In this document: positions 19,684 through 28,289 of the stretch, piece by piece
Layout of the letters: each line of letters starts with the position of its first letter
How positions within the stretch are numbered: the stretch's first letter is position 1
Assembly (NCBI GenBank): GCA_035764505.1
Contig: DASTZC010000112.1
Location: 1-42,498, forward strand
Origin: Candidatus Polarisedimenticolia bacterium
Lineage (GTDB): Bacteria > Acidobacteriota > Polarisedimenticolia > Gp22-AA2 > AA152
Direction: 5' to 3'
DNA length: 42,498 bases
Made by a program: the position numbers and the translations under genes
The notes under the pieces: model-generated
Database searches by the model: none
What the model saw: only the letters and a program-made list of their open reading frames with translations
Told to the model about the DNA's origin: nothing

Positions 19684-20496
19684 GTGGATTCGCGTCCCAT
19701 CGGGGTGTTCGACTCGGGAATCGGGGGGCTGACGGTGTTCGGTGCGCTTTCGGCCCGGCTGCCCGTCGAGCAGATCTTCTACCTGGGCGACACGGCGCGC
19801 GTTCCGTATGGGACCAAGTCGCCCGAGACGGTCACGCGCTACACACGCGAGTCGGCGCGCTTTCTTCTGCAGCGCGGCATCAAGGCGCTGGTGGTCGCCT
19901 GCAATACCGCCTCGGCCCTGGCGCTGCCGGCGCTGGAAGGCGAGATCCCGGTCCCCACGCTCGGGGTGCTGCAGCCCGGAGCGCGGCGCGCCTGCCGGCT
20001 CAGCCGCGGCGGGAGGATCGGCGTCATCGGCACCGAGGCCACGATCCAAAGCGGCGCCTACGCCGACGCGATACGCCGGCTGCGGCCCGAGGCCCACGTC
20101 GTCTCGGCCGCCTGCCCGCTGTTCGTGCCGCTGGCCGAAGAGGGCTGGTCCGAAGGGGAGGTGGCCCTGCTGACCGCCCGCCGCTATCTGGCTCCTTTCG
20201 CGGGCGAGGGAATCGACACGCTGGTGCTGGGGTGCACGCACTACCCCTTGCTCAAAGGGGTGATTGGCTCGGTGCTCGGCGGCGACATCGCGCTCGTCGA
20301 CTCGGCGGAAGCCGCGGCGGAGGAGACGGCAGGGCTGCTCGAGGCGAAGGGGCTGCTGGCGCCGCCGGGTCCCGCCCATGCCGGGCATCATTTCTATGTC
20401 ACCGACTCGTCGAGGCGCTTCGCCCAGGTCGGGTCGCGCTTCCTGGGAAGGCCCCTCGAGCGGCTGGAGCAGGTTGAAATCACGGGAGAAGGCTGA
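19684..20496 (+). CDS. murI: Glutamate racemase
   Basis: A 270-aa cytosolic enzyme that makes D-glutamate for peptidoglycan. It starts MDSRPIGVFDSGIGGLTV, with the conserved DSGIGG. The two catalytic cysteines are C73 in ACNTAS and C184 in GCTHYP. YLGDTARVPYGTKS is also a family signature. GTG at 19684 is the best start; a TTG two codons earlier overlaps the previous stop. The last base of its TGA is the first base of the rph ATG. The placement next to an amidase, a GerMN gene, rph and rdgB is a recurrent bacterial arrangement. Confidence 0.95.
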   Translation: MDSRPIGVFDSGIGGLTVFGALSARLPVEQIFYLGDTARVPYGTKSPETVTRYTRESARFLLQRGIKALVVACNTASALALPALEGEIPVPTLGVLQPGARRACRLSRGGRIGVIGTEATIQSGAYADAIRRLRPEAHVVSAACPLFVPLAEEGWSEGEVALLTARRYLAPFAGEGIDTLVLGCTHYPLLKGVIGSVLGGDIALVDSAEAAAEETAGLLEAKGLLAPPGPAHAGHHFYVTDSSRRFAQVGSRFLGRPLERLEQVEITGEG

Positions 20497-21239
20497 TGTA
20501 TCAGCGAAAAGACACGCGCGCCCCGGGACAGATGCGGGAGCTGCGCATCGATCCGTCGGTCAACAAGTACGCCGAAGGCTCCGCCCTCATCACGCTGGGC
20601 GACACCAAGGTGATCTGCACCGCCAGCGTCGAGGACCGGGTGCCGCAGTGGCTGCGGGGCCAGGGGCAGGGCTGGGTCACCTCCGAATACGGAATGATCC
20701 CGCGGGCCACCGACGTACGCACGCAGCGGGAAGCCTCGAAGGGGAGGCCTTCGGGCAGGACGCAGGAGATCCAGCGCCTCATCGGGCGATCGCTGCGGGC
20801 CATCACCAACCTGACGACCTTCGGAGAGCGGACGATCTGGGTCGATTGCGACGTGATCCAGGCCGACGGGGGGACGCGGACCGCTTCGATCACCGGCGGC
20901 TTCGTGGCCCTGGCGCTCGCCTTCCGCAAGATGAAAGAGCGCGACCAGCTCTACAAGAAGCCGCTCGCGGGGCTGGTGGCGGCCATCTCCGTCGGCATCG
21001 TGGAGGGAACGGCCTGCCTCGACCTGCGCTACGAGGAGGACTCCCGCGCCGAGGTGGACATGAACATCGTCCGCACCTCCGCGGGCCGCTACGTCGAGGT
21101 GCAGGGGACGGCGGAGAAGACCCCCTACACGCAGGAGGAGATGCTGAAGATGCTGGAGCTCGCCAACGACGGGATCGACCGGCTGTTCGAGGCGCAGCGC
21201 AAGCTGCTCTCCGCCTTCCTCCCCGCGCTGATGGAATGA
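20496..21239 (+). CDS. rph: Ribonuclease PH
   Basis: A 247-aa phosphorolytic 3'-5' exoribonuclease that trims tRNA 3' ends. Family segments are clear: LRIDPSVNKYAEGSALITLGDTKVICTAS, GWVTSEYGMIPRAT, the substrate-binding RTQEIQRLIGRSLR, IWVDCDVIQADGGTRTASITG with catalytic acids, and DLRYEEDSRAEVDMN. Length is standard. It overlaps murI by one base and rdgB by ATGA. Confidence 0.96.
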   Translation: MYQRKDTRAPGQMRELRIDPSVNKYAEGSALITLGDTKVICTASVEDRVPQWLRGQGQGWVTSEYGMIPRATDVRTQREASKGRPSGRTQEIQRLIGRSLRAITNLTTFGERTIWVDCDVIQADGGTRTASITGGFVALALAFRKMKERDQLYKKPLAGLVAAISVGIVEGTACLDLRYEEDSRAEVDMNIVRTSAGRYVEVQGTAEKTPYTQEEMLKMLELANDGIDRLFEAQRKLLSAFLPALME

Positions 21240-21838
21240 AGCTTCTCGTCGCGACGCGCAATCCCGGGAAGCTCGCCGAGATCGCGGAGGCGCTCGTGCC
21301 GCTGCACTGGGAGATCCTCGGCGCCCTCGATTTTCCCGGAATTCCCGATTGCGTCGAGGGCAGCGAGAGCTACGAGGCGAACGCGCGGCTGAAAGCGCTG
21401 CACTACGCGAGCGCCACCGGGCTTGCGGCGCTGGCCGACGACTCCGGCCTCGAGGTGCAGGCGCTGGGTGGCGCCCCGGGAGTGCTGTCGGCCCGCTACG
21501 GCGGGGAAGGCCTCGACGATGCCGGCAGGAACCGGGAGCTCCTGCAGGCGATGCGTGATGTGCCGGAGGAGCGCCGGGCGGCGCGCTACGTGGCCGTCGT
21601 CGCGCTCGCCGCGCAGGGACGAATCGCCGCGACGTTCCGCGGCGAGGCGCAAGGCCGCATCCTGCGCGAGCCCCAGGGCGATCGCGGCTTCGGATACGAT
21701 CCCCTCTTCTACGAGCCGAATCTCCATCTCACTTTCGCGCAGATGCTGCCGGCCGTGAAGCGGCAGGTGAGCCATCGCGGCCGGGCCCTCGCCCAGGTCG
21801 TCGCCCTCCTGTTGCGCTCGCCGGGTCTTCTCGGGTGA
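21236..21838 (+). CDS. rdgB: XTP/dITP diphosphatase (non-canonical purine NTP pyrophosphatase)
   Basis: A 200-aa house-cleaning nucleotidase that removes inosine and xanthosine triphosphates. It starts MKLLVATRNPGKLAEI (family: xATxNxxKxxE) and carries SYEANARLKA, ALADDSGLEVQALGGAPGVLSARY, DRGFGYDPLFY and the terminal SHRGRAL. All catalytic motifs are present and the length is normal. It is coupled to rph upstream (ATGA) and to the STT3-like gene downstream (GTGA). Confidence 0.95.
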   Translation: MKLLVATRNPGKLAEIAEALVPLHWEILGALDFPGIPDCVEGSESYEANARLKALHYASATGLAALADDSGLEVQALGGAPGVLSARYGGEGLDDAGRNRELLQAMRDVPEERRAARYVAVVALAAQGRIAATFRGEAQGRILREPQGDRGFGYDPLFYEPNLHLTFAQMLPAVKRQVSHRGRALAQVVALLLRSPGLLG

Positions 21839-24093
21839 GGCGTCTCAAGCTCCTGGGCCGCGCCCTGATCGTCTACGGGGTGGCGCTCGCCCTGCGGCTG
21901 CGCAACGTGCGCGAGGTCCTGGTGGGCGACCGTGTGCTGTTCGGCTCCGACGATCCCTACTATCACCTGCGCAGGATTCTCCTCACGCTGCACCAGTTCC
22001 CGAAGACCCCCGCCTTCGATGCCTACGTGAATTTTCCGGCCGGGGCGGCCATCGTCTGGCCGCCCGGCTTCGACCTGCTGGTGGCCGCCTTCTGCTGGGT
22101 GGCCGGACTGGGGAACCCCTCGCCGCACCGCACCGAGGCCGCGGCGGCGTTGGTGATCCCGATCCTGGGGGCGGCCGGCGCGGTGGTGACGCTCCTTGTC
22201 GCGGAGGAGATCCTGGGGCGCGGCCGCTGGGAGGCCTTCGGCGCCGCGCTGCTGTTCGCTTTCCTGCCGGCGCAGCAGGCGGTCTCCACCGTCGGCCAGC
22301 TGGACCATCACGTGATGGAGATGCCGGCCTTCGGCTGCGCGATTCTGTTCTTCCTGCGCGCGTTGCGCGACGATCCCGGCAGCCGCTATTCGTTCTGGGG
22401 CGGGGTGGCGCTGGCGCTCGGTACCTTCTGCTGGACCGGATCGATCCTGTTCGCCGGTTTCATCGCCATCTTCGCGCTGGGCCAGATGACGCTGGATCGC
22501 CTGCACGGCCGCGGGGAATCGAGCGCCGGCCGCAGCGCGCTGCGCGTGCTGTTCTGGGGCTCGCTGCTGCTGGTGCCGCTGGTGATCGTCTCCCCCGGAG
22601 AAGGGCGCAGGACCTTCACCTTCCTGCTCCTCTCCTGGTACCAGCCGGCGCTGCTGGCGATCGCCACCTTCCTGATGCCGGCGCTGTCGGAAATCATCTT
22701 CGCCGCCGGGCGCCGCCGCGCCATCCTGCGCGCCTCGGGCGGAGCGGTGGCGGTGACGCTCCTGATGGGCATGGCGGTCTGGATCCTGCGAGCCGGCACG
22801 GCCGGCTTCCAGTTCCTGACGCGCCAGGACCGGGTGATCGCGCTGAAGGCCGAGTCGACGCCGATCTGGAAGCTGCCGCCGGGCACGATGGTGCAGTGCT
22901 TTTCGCTCCTGATCTACCTCGCGCCCCTCGCCCTGCTGCTCCTGACGCGCTTTCTGATACGCGACCGCTTCCACGACGCCCGGCTGAACTGCCTCCTGGC
23001 GCTGGTGCTTTTCACCGCCGCGCTGGGTGCCACGCAGGCGAGGTTCCTGAACTACCTGGCGGTCCCTTACTGCATCATGCTCCTGTGGGCGTTCCGTCGC
23101 GGGCTGGAGTCGGTGCAGCGCTGGTTCAAGCGGCCGGTGGCGCGCTGGAGCTGGGCGGTCCTGGCGACCGCGCTGTTCCTGGCCCCGCTCGCCCCGCTGC
23201 TGCGGGCCTCGATCCACTCGCTTCCCGGCGATCTCGACCCGGTCCTGGCGCGCATCACTCCGTCGCTGGAGTGGTTGCGGGACCGGACCCCTCCCACCTC
23301 TTATTATTGGGAGCCCGACAGGAAGCCCGAGTACGGGGTGCTGGCCGATTTTACCCTGGGCCACTGGATCACCGCGATCGGGCAGCGGCCGAACTTCTGC
23401 AACCCGTTCAGCCTCGCCCCGTGGCACGAGAAGCCGATCTTCGAATCGGCGCGCATCTTCCTGGCCGAAACCGAGGCCGAGGCGCGCGAGGCGATGGATC
23501 GCAACGTGCTGCGCTACGTCCTGATTCATGAAACCGGGAAGAAGCTTCCCGAGTATGCCCGCCTGATCAATGCCCCGCCGAAAGAGTACGTCCGCCGGTC
23601 CGCCGGAGGGCCCGCCGCCCTCACGCCGCGCTCCTATCGGACATTCGGGCTGAGGCTGGCGCTGGCCGATGGCTCCGAGAGCGAGGCCGCGGGTCAATTC
23701 GTTCCGGCGCTCGAAGGCTTCCGGATCGCGCACGAGTCGCCTGCGCCCGGGCGCGGCTCCGCGGCGGGAAGCGACGAGGACCTCCAGGACTCGACCGTGA
23801 AAATCTTCGAGCGCGTGCGCGGGGTCATCCTGGAGGGGAAGGTGGCTCCCGGAGAAGAGGTGAGGCTGCGCGTTCCGGTGACCACGAACAGCGGACGCCG
23901 CTTCGAATATCGCTCGCGCGCGGTGGCCGGCTCGGATGGCAGGTTCCGGCTGACCGTTCCGTATGCGACGGAGCCGGCGGGGACGATCAGCGCCGCCCCG
24001 GCCGCGCTCGAATCGCCCGGCTGCCGCATCGAGGTGGTCCTGTCGGAGGCGGAGGTCGTCGCCGGCGCGCTGCATCCGGTCCGATGCCGTTGA
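21835..24093 (+). CDS. STT3/oligosaccharyltransferase-like polytopic membrane protein with atypical WWD region
   Basis: A 752-aa GT-C type membrane protein. About a dozen hydrophobic helices fill residues 1-460, followed by a soluble periplasmic part. STT3/AglB/PglB hallmarks are visible: the first-loop acidic motif FGSDDPYYHLRR (about 37-48), the second QLDHHVMEMPAF (about 158-169), and an E after the fifth-loop position (ALKAESTPIW). The periplasmic signature YGVL..WDYGHWI..RP..NPF appears as YGVLADFTLGHWITAIGQRP, so the WWD triad that reads the +2 Ser/Thr of the N-glycosylation sequon is missing. It may transfer glycan to a different acceptor or act as another lipid-linked sugar transferase. 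The last 130 residues form an Ig-like beta region. GTG start coupled to rdgB; the end overlaps the next gene by 10 bp. Confidence 0.8.
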   Translation: MRRLKLLGRALIVYGVALALRLRNVREVLVGDRVLFGSDDPYYHLRRILLTLHQFPKTPAFDAYVNFPAGAAIVWPPGFDLLVAAFCWVAGLGNPSPHRTEAAAALVIPILGAAGAVVTLLVAEEILGRGRWEAFGAALLFAFLPAQQAVSTVGQLDHHVMEMPAFGCAILFFLRALRDDPGSRYSFWGGVALALGTFCWTGSILFAGFIAIFALGQMTLDRLHGRGESSAGRSALRVLFWGSLLLVPLVIVSPGEGRRTFTFLLLSWYQPALLAIATFLMPALSEIIFAAGRRRAILRASGGAVAVTLLMGMAVWILRAGTAGFQFLTRQDRVIALKAESTPIWKLPPGTMVQCFSLLIYLAPLALLLLTRFLIRDRFHDARLNCLLALVLFTAALGATQARFLNYLAVPYCIMLLWAFRRGLESVQRWFKRPVARWSWAVLATALFLAPLAPLLRASIHSLPGDLDPVLARITPSLEWLRDRTPPTSYYWEPDRKPEYGVLADFTLGHWITAIGQRPNFCNPFSLAPWHEKPIFESARIFLAETEAEAREAMDRNVLRYVLIHETGKKLPEYARLINAPPKEYVRRSAGGPAALTPRSYRTFGLRLALADGSESEAAGQFVPALEGFRIAHESPAPGRGSAAGSDEDLQDSTVKIFERVRGVILEGKVAPGEEVRLRVPVTTNSGRRFEYRSRAVAGSDGRFRLTVPYATEPAGTISAAPAALESPGCRIEVVLSEAEVVAGALHPVRCR

Positions 24094-26144
24094 GGAAGCT
24101 CCTCGAATCGCCGGCCGCGAGATCGGCGCTGCTCATCGTGCTGCTCTGCACGGCCTGCGTCCGTCGCGCCGCCGATCCGGCCATGCCGGCGCCGCCGGCT
24201 CCATCACCACCGCGGCCGGAGGGTGCCGAATCGCGCGTCGTCCCCCCGCCTCCCCTCGAAAGGAACCTGGTGCAAAACGGCGGTTTCGAAGTTGTCAACG
24301 GCGAGATGCCGTCCGGATGGACGGCGCCGCAGGATTTGCCAAAAGGAGCGCGCCTGCGATCCGTCGCCGTCCCGGGAGCGCCGGAAGGATCGCGCGTGGC
24401 CGAAATCACCCTGGCGCCGGAAGGTGAAGCGGGCTACGGCCTTCAGCTGGAGCAGTGGCTTCGCCTCGATTACCAGACGACCTACGACCTCTCCGTCTGG
24501 GTGCGAGGGATCAATCTGATCTCGCAAACGGCCTATCCCTTCGGTTTCGGACAGGAGTGCGGTCTGTTCTTCTGGATCTACCCTCCCGACGGGAACCAGG
24601 CCGGCCGTGGCTTTCCCTCGGGAGCCTACCCGGCTGCGGACGGAACGACCCGCTGGGCCCTGCGGACGATGCGCTTCACAACGCCCCCGCGCGAAGCCTA
24701 TGCGGGAGCCGCCGACGCCGGAGGCGATGCGCGGCTGAAGCTGATGCTTCTCGTCCAGCTTTTCGGGACCGGCACGATCCAGGTCGATGATCTGCGACTG
24801 GCACGCTCCAACGCGACGCCGCCTCCCGTCCGGCGGGACGCGGGAGAGCTGGCCTTTGCCATCCGGGCCGGCAAGCCCTTCTTCGGGCTGGGCCTGTACT
24901 GGCTGCCCGAGGGGATGACCTACCCAGGGCTGGCGGCCGAGCGCGTCTTCAATCTGGTAGGGGGCCCCCAGTTGATGGCGGAGAAGAAGGCGCTCGGTTT
25001 CAACGCCATGACCCTTCCGTGGATGGTGGATCCGGCCTGCACGCGGTGCGAGACGGCCGATCCTTCGGACTGCACCTACTGCAGGCTCTGTCCTGACTGC
25101 GGCTCGTACCATCCCGGCTACCTGCAGGAGCCGGGCGGCATGGTCTGGGTGGACGAGCCGAACGGTCATCCGCAGGTCCATGGAGACCTGGAAGACATGA
25201 TCGCCTCCACCCGCCGCATCCACCGCGAAGGAGCCCGCCTGCGCCCGGCGGAAGATCCGGTCCAGATCCTCGCGAGCGACATGCCGGGCGGCGTCTTTTA
25301 CAACACCTACGGATGGGACGACCTCAGGCGCTTCCACCGCTCTGAAGCCTTCGACATCGTGTCGGTGCTCCGGCGCGGGGGAAACGCGCCGCCGGGCGCG
25401 CTGGGGAGCGTCATGTCGATGTATCCGCAGACCAGCATCAACGGTATCCGCCATGAAGCGCGCCGTCTTTCCGACGACGTCGCCGGAGAGGGCGGCCGGC
25501 AGATCAAGCCTGTCTGGATGCTGGTCAACGGGGGAAGCGGCAAGATCGTTCTGGATAAGAATGACCCGCATTATCGCTTTGCGCCGCACAACGCCGCCGA
25601 GCTGCTGGCCATGCGTCCCAATCGTGATCAGCTCCGCTACATGCTCTTCGCATCGGTGGCCAACGGAGTCACCGGATTTCTCTTCTACCAGGACGGCGAA
25701 GACACCTTGCTGACGCCGGAGGATCCCTACTGGACCGGCGTCCTGCTCCCCGCGGCGGCGGAGCTGGCGACCCTGGAGAAACAGACCGGATTCCTGACCC
25801 GCGCCGAGTTCAACCCGCTGCGTTACCGCCTGACGGGCGAGGCGCAAGGAGTCGACTCGATTCTGAAGCGTGCCGGCGAGGGATGGATCCTGATGGTGGC
25901 CAACTCGTCGCCGCACCCGGTGGCGGGCGTGGAATTCCAGCTGCTATCGGGCGGGACGATCGAAGCGGCCGAGAAGCTGGTCTACCGGCACGATCGGAAG
26001 CCGGGCAAGCGTCTCTTCGCCGCGGCGCCCGCGAAGCTCGGGTCCAACCGGCTGGCGCTGGACCTTCCGGGGTATGGGGTGGGGATCTACCGCTTCCGGG
26101 TTGAGGGCGTTCCGGCGGCTACTCCGGCGACAGGCAGAGATTGA
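24084..26144 (+). CDS. Lipoprotein with carbohydrate-binding-like and glycosidase-like (TIM barrel) domains
   Basis: A 686-aa protein with a lipobox (LLIVLLCTAC) and a Pro-rich linker. Residues about 60-240 begin NLVQNGGFEVVNGEMPSGW, a typical opening of a CBM-like jelly roll, and end with GTIQVDDLRL, also typical. Residues about 255-590 look like a glycosidase-type TIM barrel (GKPFFGLGLYWLPEG at the start, GVTGFLFYQDGED near the end), and a small C-terminal beta domain follows. No catalytic Glu pair can be assigned with confidence. An unusual insert holds six Cys (C319, C322, C330, C333, C336, C339), a metal or disulfide cluster candidate. It overlaps the STT3-like gene by 10 bp, so a glycan-related role in the envelope is plausible. 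Its end overlaps the convergent PEGA gene by 26 bp. Confidence 0.68.
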   Translation: MPLRKLLESPAARSALLIVLLCTACVRRAADPAMPAPPAPSPPRPEGAESRVVPPPPLERNLVQNGGFEVVNGEMPSGWTAPQDLPKGARLRSVAVPGAPEGSRVAEITLAPEGEAGYGLQLEQWLRLDYQTTYDLSVWVRGINLISQTAYPFGFGQECGLFFWIYPPDGNQAGRGFPSGAYPAADGTTRWALRTMRFTTPPREAYAGAADAGGDARLKLMLLVQLFGTGTIQVDDLRLARSNATPPPVRRDAGELAFAIRAGKPFFGLGLYWLPEGMTYPGLAAERVFNLVGGPQLMAEKKALGFNAMTLPWMVDPACTRCETADPSDCTYCRLCPDCGSYHPGYLQEPGGMVWVDEPNGHPQVHGDLEDMIASTRRIHREGARLRPAEDPVQILASDMPGGVFYNTYGWDDLRRFHRSEAFDIVSVLRRGGNAPPGALGSVMSMYPQTSINGIRHEARRLSDDVAGEGGRQIKPVWMLVNGGSGKIVLDKNDPHYRFAPHNAAELLAMRPNRDQLRYMLFASVANGVTGFLFYQDGEDTLLTPEDPYWTGVLLPAAAELATLEKQTGFLTRAEFNPLRYRLTGEAQGVDSILKRAGEGWILMVANSSPHPVAGVEFQLLSGGTIEAAEKLVYRHDRKPGKRLFAAAPAKLGSNRLALDLPGYGVGIYRFRVEGVPAATPATGRD

Positions 26145-26511
26145 TCTCCTGCCCCGCCACGATGCGCAGCTTTTCCCGGTGCTCTTCCCCGGCGGGGGTC
26201 TTCAGCTCGAGGGTGTGGATTCCGGGGAGCAGGTAGAGCTTCGACGGCACGCCGTCGAAATCATCGCACTTGCCGCGCAGCGTCCCGTCCACCCAGACGA
26301 GCGTCTCGCGTGGCGCGACATCGAGATCGATCGCACCATGCGGGCGTCCTGCGATGAGAACGGGTGAGGCCATGGCCCGGGGACGCCTCACCACGATGAC
26401 GCGCCGCGCCGGATGGGAGGGAGTGGGGCGCCGAAACACCCCCATCGCCGCAGCGGGCGTCATGAAGCCCGCCAGCAGCACCGCTGCCGCCGCCATTTTC
26501 CGGATTTCCAT
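26119..26511 (-). CDS. PEGA-like domain secreted protein
   Basis: A 130-aa protein with a signal peptide (MAAAAVLLAGFMTPAAA), an Arg/Pro-rich linker and a C-terminal PEGA-type beta domain: TLVWVDGTLRGKC...LYLLPGIHTLELKTPAGEEHREKLRIVAGQ, matching the family rhythm of VDG, then LxPGxHxL, then a closing strand. Such domains are common on bacterial surface proteins and often bind polysaccharide or the cell wall. The gene converges on the lipoprotein gene and their coding ends overlap by 26 bp. The gene upstream on the same strand (GWxTD) ends 145 bp away. Confidence 0.75.
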   Translation of the reverse strand: MEIRKMAAAAVLLAGFMTPAAAMGVFRRPTPSHPARRVIVVRRPRAMASPVLIAGRPHGAIDLDVAPRETLVWVDGTLRGKCDDFDGVPSKLYLLPGIHTLELKTPAGEEHREKLRIVAGQEINLCLSPE

Positions 26512-26656
26512 CCTTCACTCCCGAGAACCGCTGGCGGCATTGCTCGCTGCCATGAGAAGAATGTATGCCCGTGACTTCTCCGGACAAGACCGAAGCCAGG
26601 GAAGGTCGGGTCAGAGGGGGTTGATTACGAAACGGACACCGGCGGATGGGTGGCGA

Positions 26657-28219
26657 TCACTGCACGACGTTGAACAGAACTTCCTGGGAGGCTTTGATCC
26701 CCTGGTTCCGGTCGGTCACCGTGATGCGCAGCTTGTACGGTCCCACCGGGAAGCGATCGAGGGGGAGAGAGTAGGCCTGCACGAGGGACGGCGAGGGACC
26801 GACATGGATGTTGCCCAGCGGCACGTCCCCCGAAGGCCGGATGGCGAAGTAGTCGTAATCGACATCCAGGCTCGCGGCCCCGGCGTCGTCTTTGCGGGCG
26901 TTGTAGACCTGGTAATAGAGGTTCAACGAGCCCGACTTCTTGAAGTCCTCGACGCCGGATTGCACGATCTCGAGAGCGCCGAAGCGGAAGGGGGAGAACT
27001 TCGCGGCGCTCTCCGCCGGCTCCCGCGAGACGGGTGAAAGCTTCTGCGCCAAGGTGACGCTGCTGAGGGCCAGCTTGTCCTGCGCCGAGAGATCCGGCAC
27101 GACGATCTGCTCCCGGAACGTCCCCACTTTTGCCGCCACGTTGTCGCGCGCTCCGTAGACCGCCAGATAACGCCCCGGCTTCAACGGCACCAGCGCCTGG
27201 AACAGCAGGTAGTCATCCAGCCCGGCATCGGCGTTCAGGGGAGCGGCGGCGAAGACGTCGTCGTCGGAGATGGCCACCTGGTTTTCCGGATGGTCCTGAT
27301 CGACGAATTTCCCGAACGGGTCGACGTCGGGCTGCTCCTTGGCGCCCACCTTCTGGTATTGCACCGAGGTCGTCCGGATCGCCAGGGTCACCGCAACCAG
27401 CGTCTGCTGCTGGTTCGGGGTCCGGAAGAAGGAGTAGCGGCTCCGGATCGGGAAGACCTCGAAGCTGGTCTTCGCCGTCACCACGTCGTGCAGGATCGCG
27501 GCATCCTTGGGCGGGAGCTGCTGCATGCGCCCGTAGATGAACTGGGTCTCGAACTCGCCCTGCGAGAAGGGAACTCCCTGCCCCAGGAGGAGCGGGTCCT
27601 TCCCGGCGACCATCAGGTAGTTGTTCTCCGGATCGGTGGCCTTCGGCCCCATCAGGCGGATGCCGTGCGCCACGTCCGAGTCCCAGGTCGGCCTGCTGCT
27701 GAGGACGTACTCACCCGTCGGGTCCTGCGCGAAGGCGATGACCGTGTTCGGCGCCAGGTCGGGGAAGGGGGGATTGCGGTAGATCCACATGACCGTGCCG
27801 CGATGGCTGCGGGCGACCCGATCGCGCACCATCTCGTCGGGAGGGCCGATGAGCATGTAGATCTTTCCCATGTCGGTCTTCCATCCCGGCATGGCAGTTT
27901 CCCCGTAAAGGCGAATGGCATCGAGGGCGCGGTTGCGGTAGCGCTCCTTGAACTCGTTGTAATCGGTCTCCGGCGTCGGGTCGCGACGCCTCCAGAAGAT
28001 GTCGATGAACTCCTTCCTCTGATCCTCGGTCTTCAGTGTCTTGAAGGCCTTGTCCTCGTCCTTGCTGATGATGTAGCGCACCGGACCTTCCCGCCAGTCA
28101 GGCGTCGGCTTGTCGACGTTGATCTCGTAGTCCTTGCCCCGGAGGGCGCCGGGGAAGGAAAGGGCGGCGAGCAGGAAACCCAGGAAGAGGGTCGATTCGA
28201 GGGTCGTTTTCCGGGACAT
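26657..28219 (-). CDS. GWxTD-domain secreted protein
   Basis: A 520-aa protein. The N terminus is a signal peptide (LFLGFLLAALSFPGALRG). The GWxTD domain occupies about 25-200, with FWRRRDPTPETDYNEFKERYRNR, the name motif in GWKTDMGKIYMLIGPPDE, and MWIYRN. The rest (about 230-520) is beta-rich and ends in a filament-like domain (GPYKLRITVTDRNQGIKASQEVLF). The family is strongly associated with Acidobacteriota and relatives; its function is not known. The open frame reaches 28270, but the ATG at 28219 is preferred because it lies just below the TATACT box and before the signal peptide. With that promoter the leader would be only a few bases and no Shine-Dalgarno is visible. Confidence 0.87.
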   Translation of the reverse strand: MSRKTTLESTLFLGFLLAALSFPGALRGKDYEINVDKPTPDWREGPVRYIISKDEDKAFKTLKTEDQRKEFIDIFWRRRDPTPETDYNEFKERYRNRALDAIRLYGETAMPGWKTDMGKIYMLIGPPDEMVRDRVARSHRGTVMWIYRNPPFPDLAPNTVIAFAQDPTGEYVLSSRPTWDSDVAHGIRLMGPKATDPENNYLMVAGKDPLLLGQGVPFSQGEFETQFIYGRMQQLPPKDAAILHDVVTAKTSFEVFPIRSRYSFFRTPNQQQTLVAVTLAIRTTSVQYQKVGAKEQPDVDPFGKFVDQDHPENQVAISDDDVFAAAPLNADAGLDDYLLFQALVPLKPGRYLAVYGARDNVAAKVGTFREQIVVPDLSAQDKLALSSVTLAQKLSPVSREPAESAAKFSPFRFGALEIVQSGVEDFKKSGSLNLYYQVYNARKDDAGAASLDVDYDYFAIRPSGDVPLGNIHVGPSPSLVQAYSLPLDRFPVGPYKLRITVTDRNQGIKASQEVLFNVVQ

Positions 28220-28230
28220 AGAATGGAAAA

Positions 28231-28236
28231 AGTATA
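28231..28236 (-). promoter_or_regulatory. -10 box of the GWxTD gene
   Basis: TATACT on the minus strand, with a weak -35 (GGTCAC, 16 bp upstream). The expected start point is about 28224, five bases before the ATG at 28219. It sits back to back with the pyrE promoter. Confidence 0.5.
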
Positions 28237-28250
28237 ACACCCGAAAAGGG

Positions 28251-28280
28251 TTGTGACCGCCCGCGGGCATCCGCTATAGT
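28251..28280 (+). promoter_or_regulatory. Promoter of pyrE, giving a near-leaderless message
   Basis: TTGTGA (28251-28256), an 18-bp spacer and TATAGT (28275-28280). The expected start point is about 28287, three bases before the ATG at 28290. No Shine-Dalgarno motif can fit. Confidence 0.6.
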
Positions 28281-28289
28281 ACGCCCGCC

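Noticed and set aside
21709-24075. A 788-codon minus-strand frame over the STT3-like gene
   Set aside because: Low-complexity Gln/Arg/Glu translation typical of antisense GC-rich DNA; the plus-strand gene has clear motifs and coupling.
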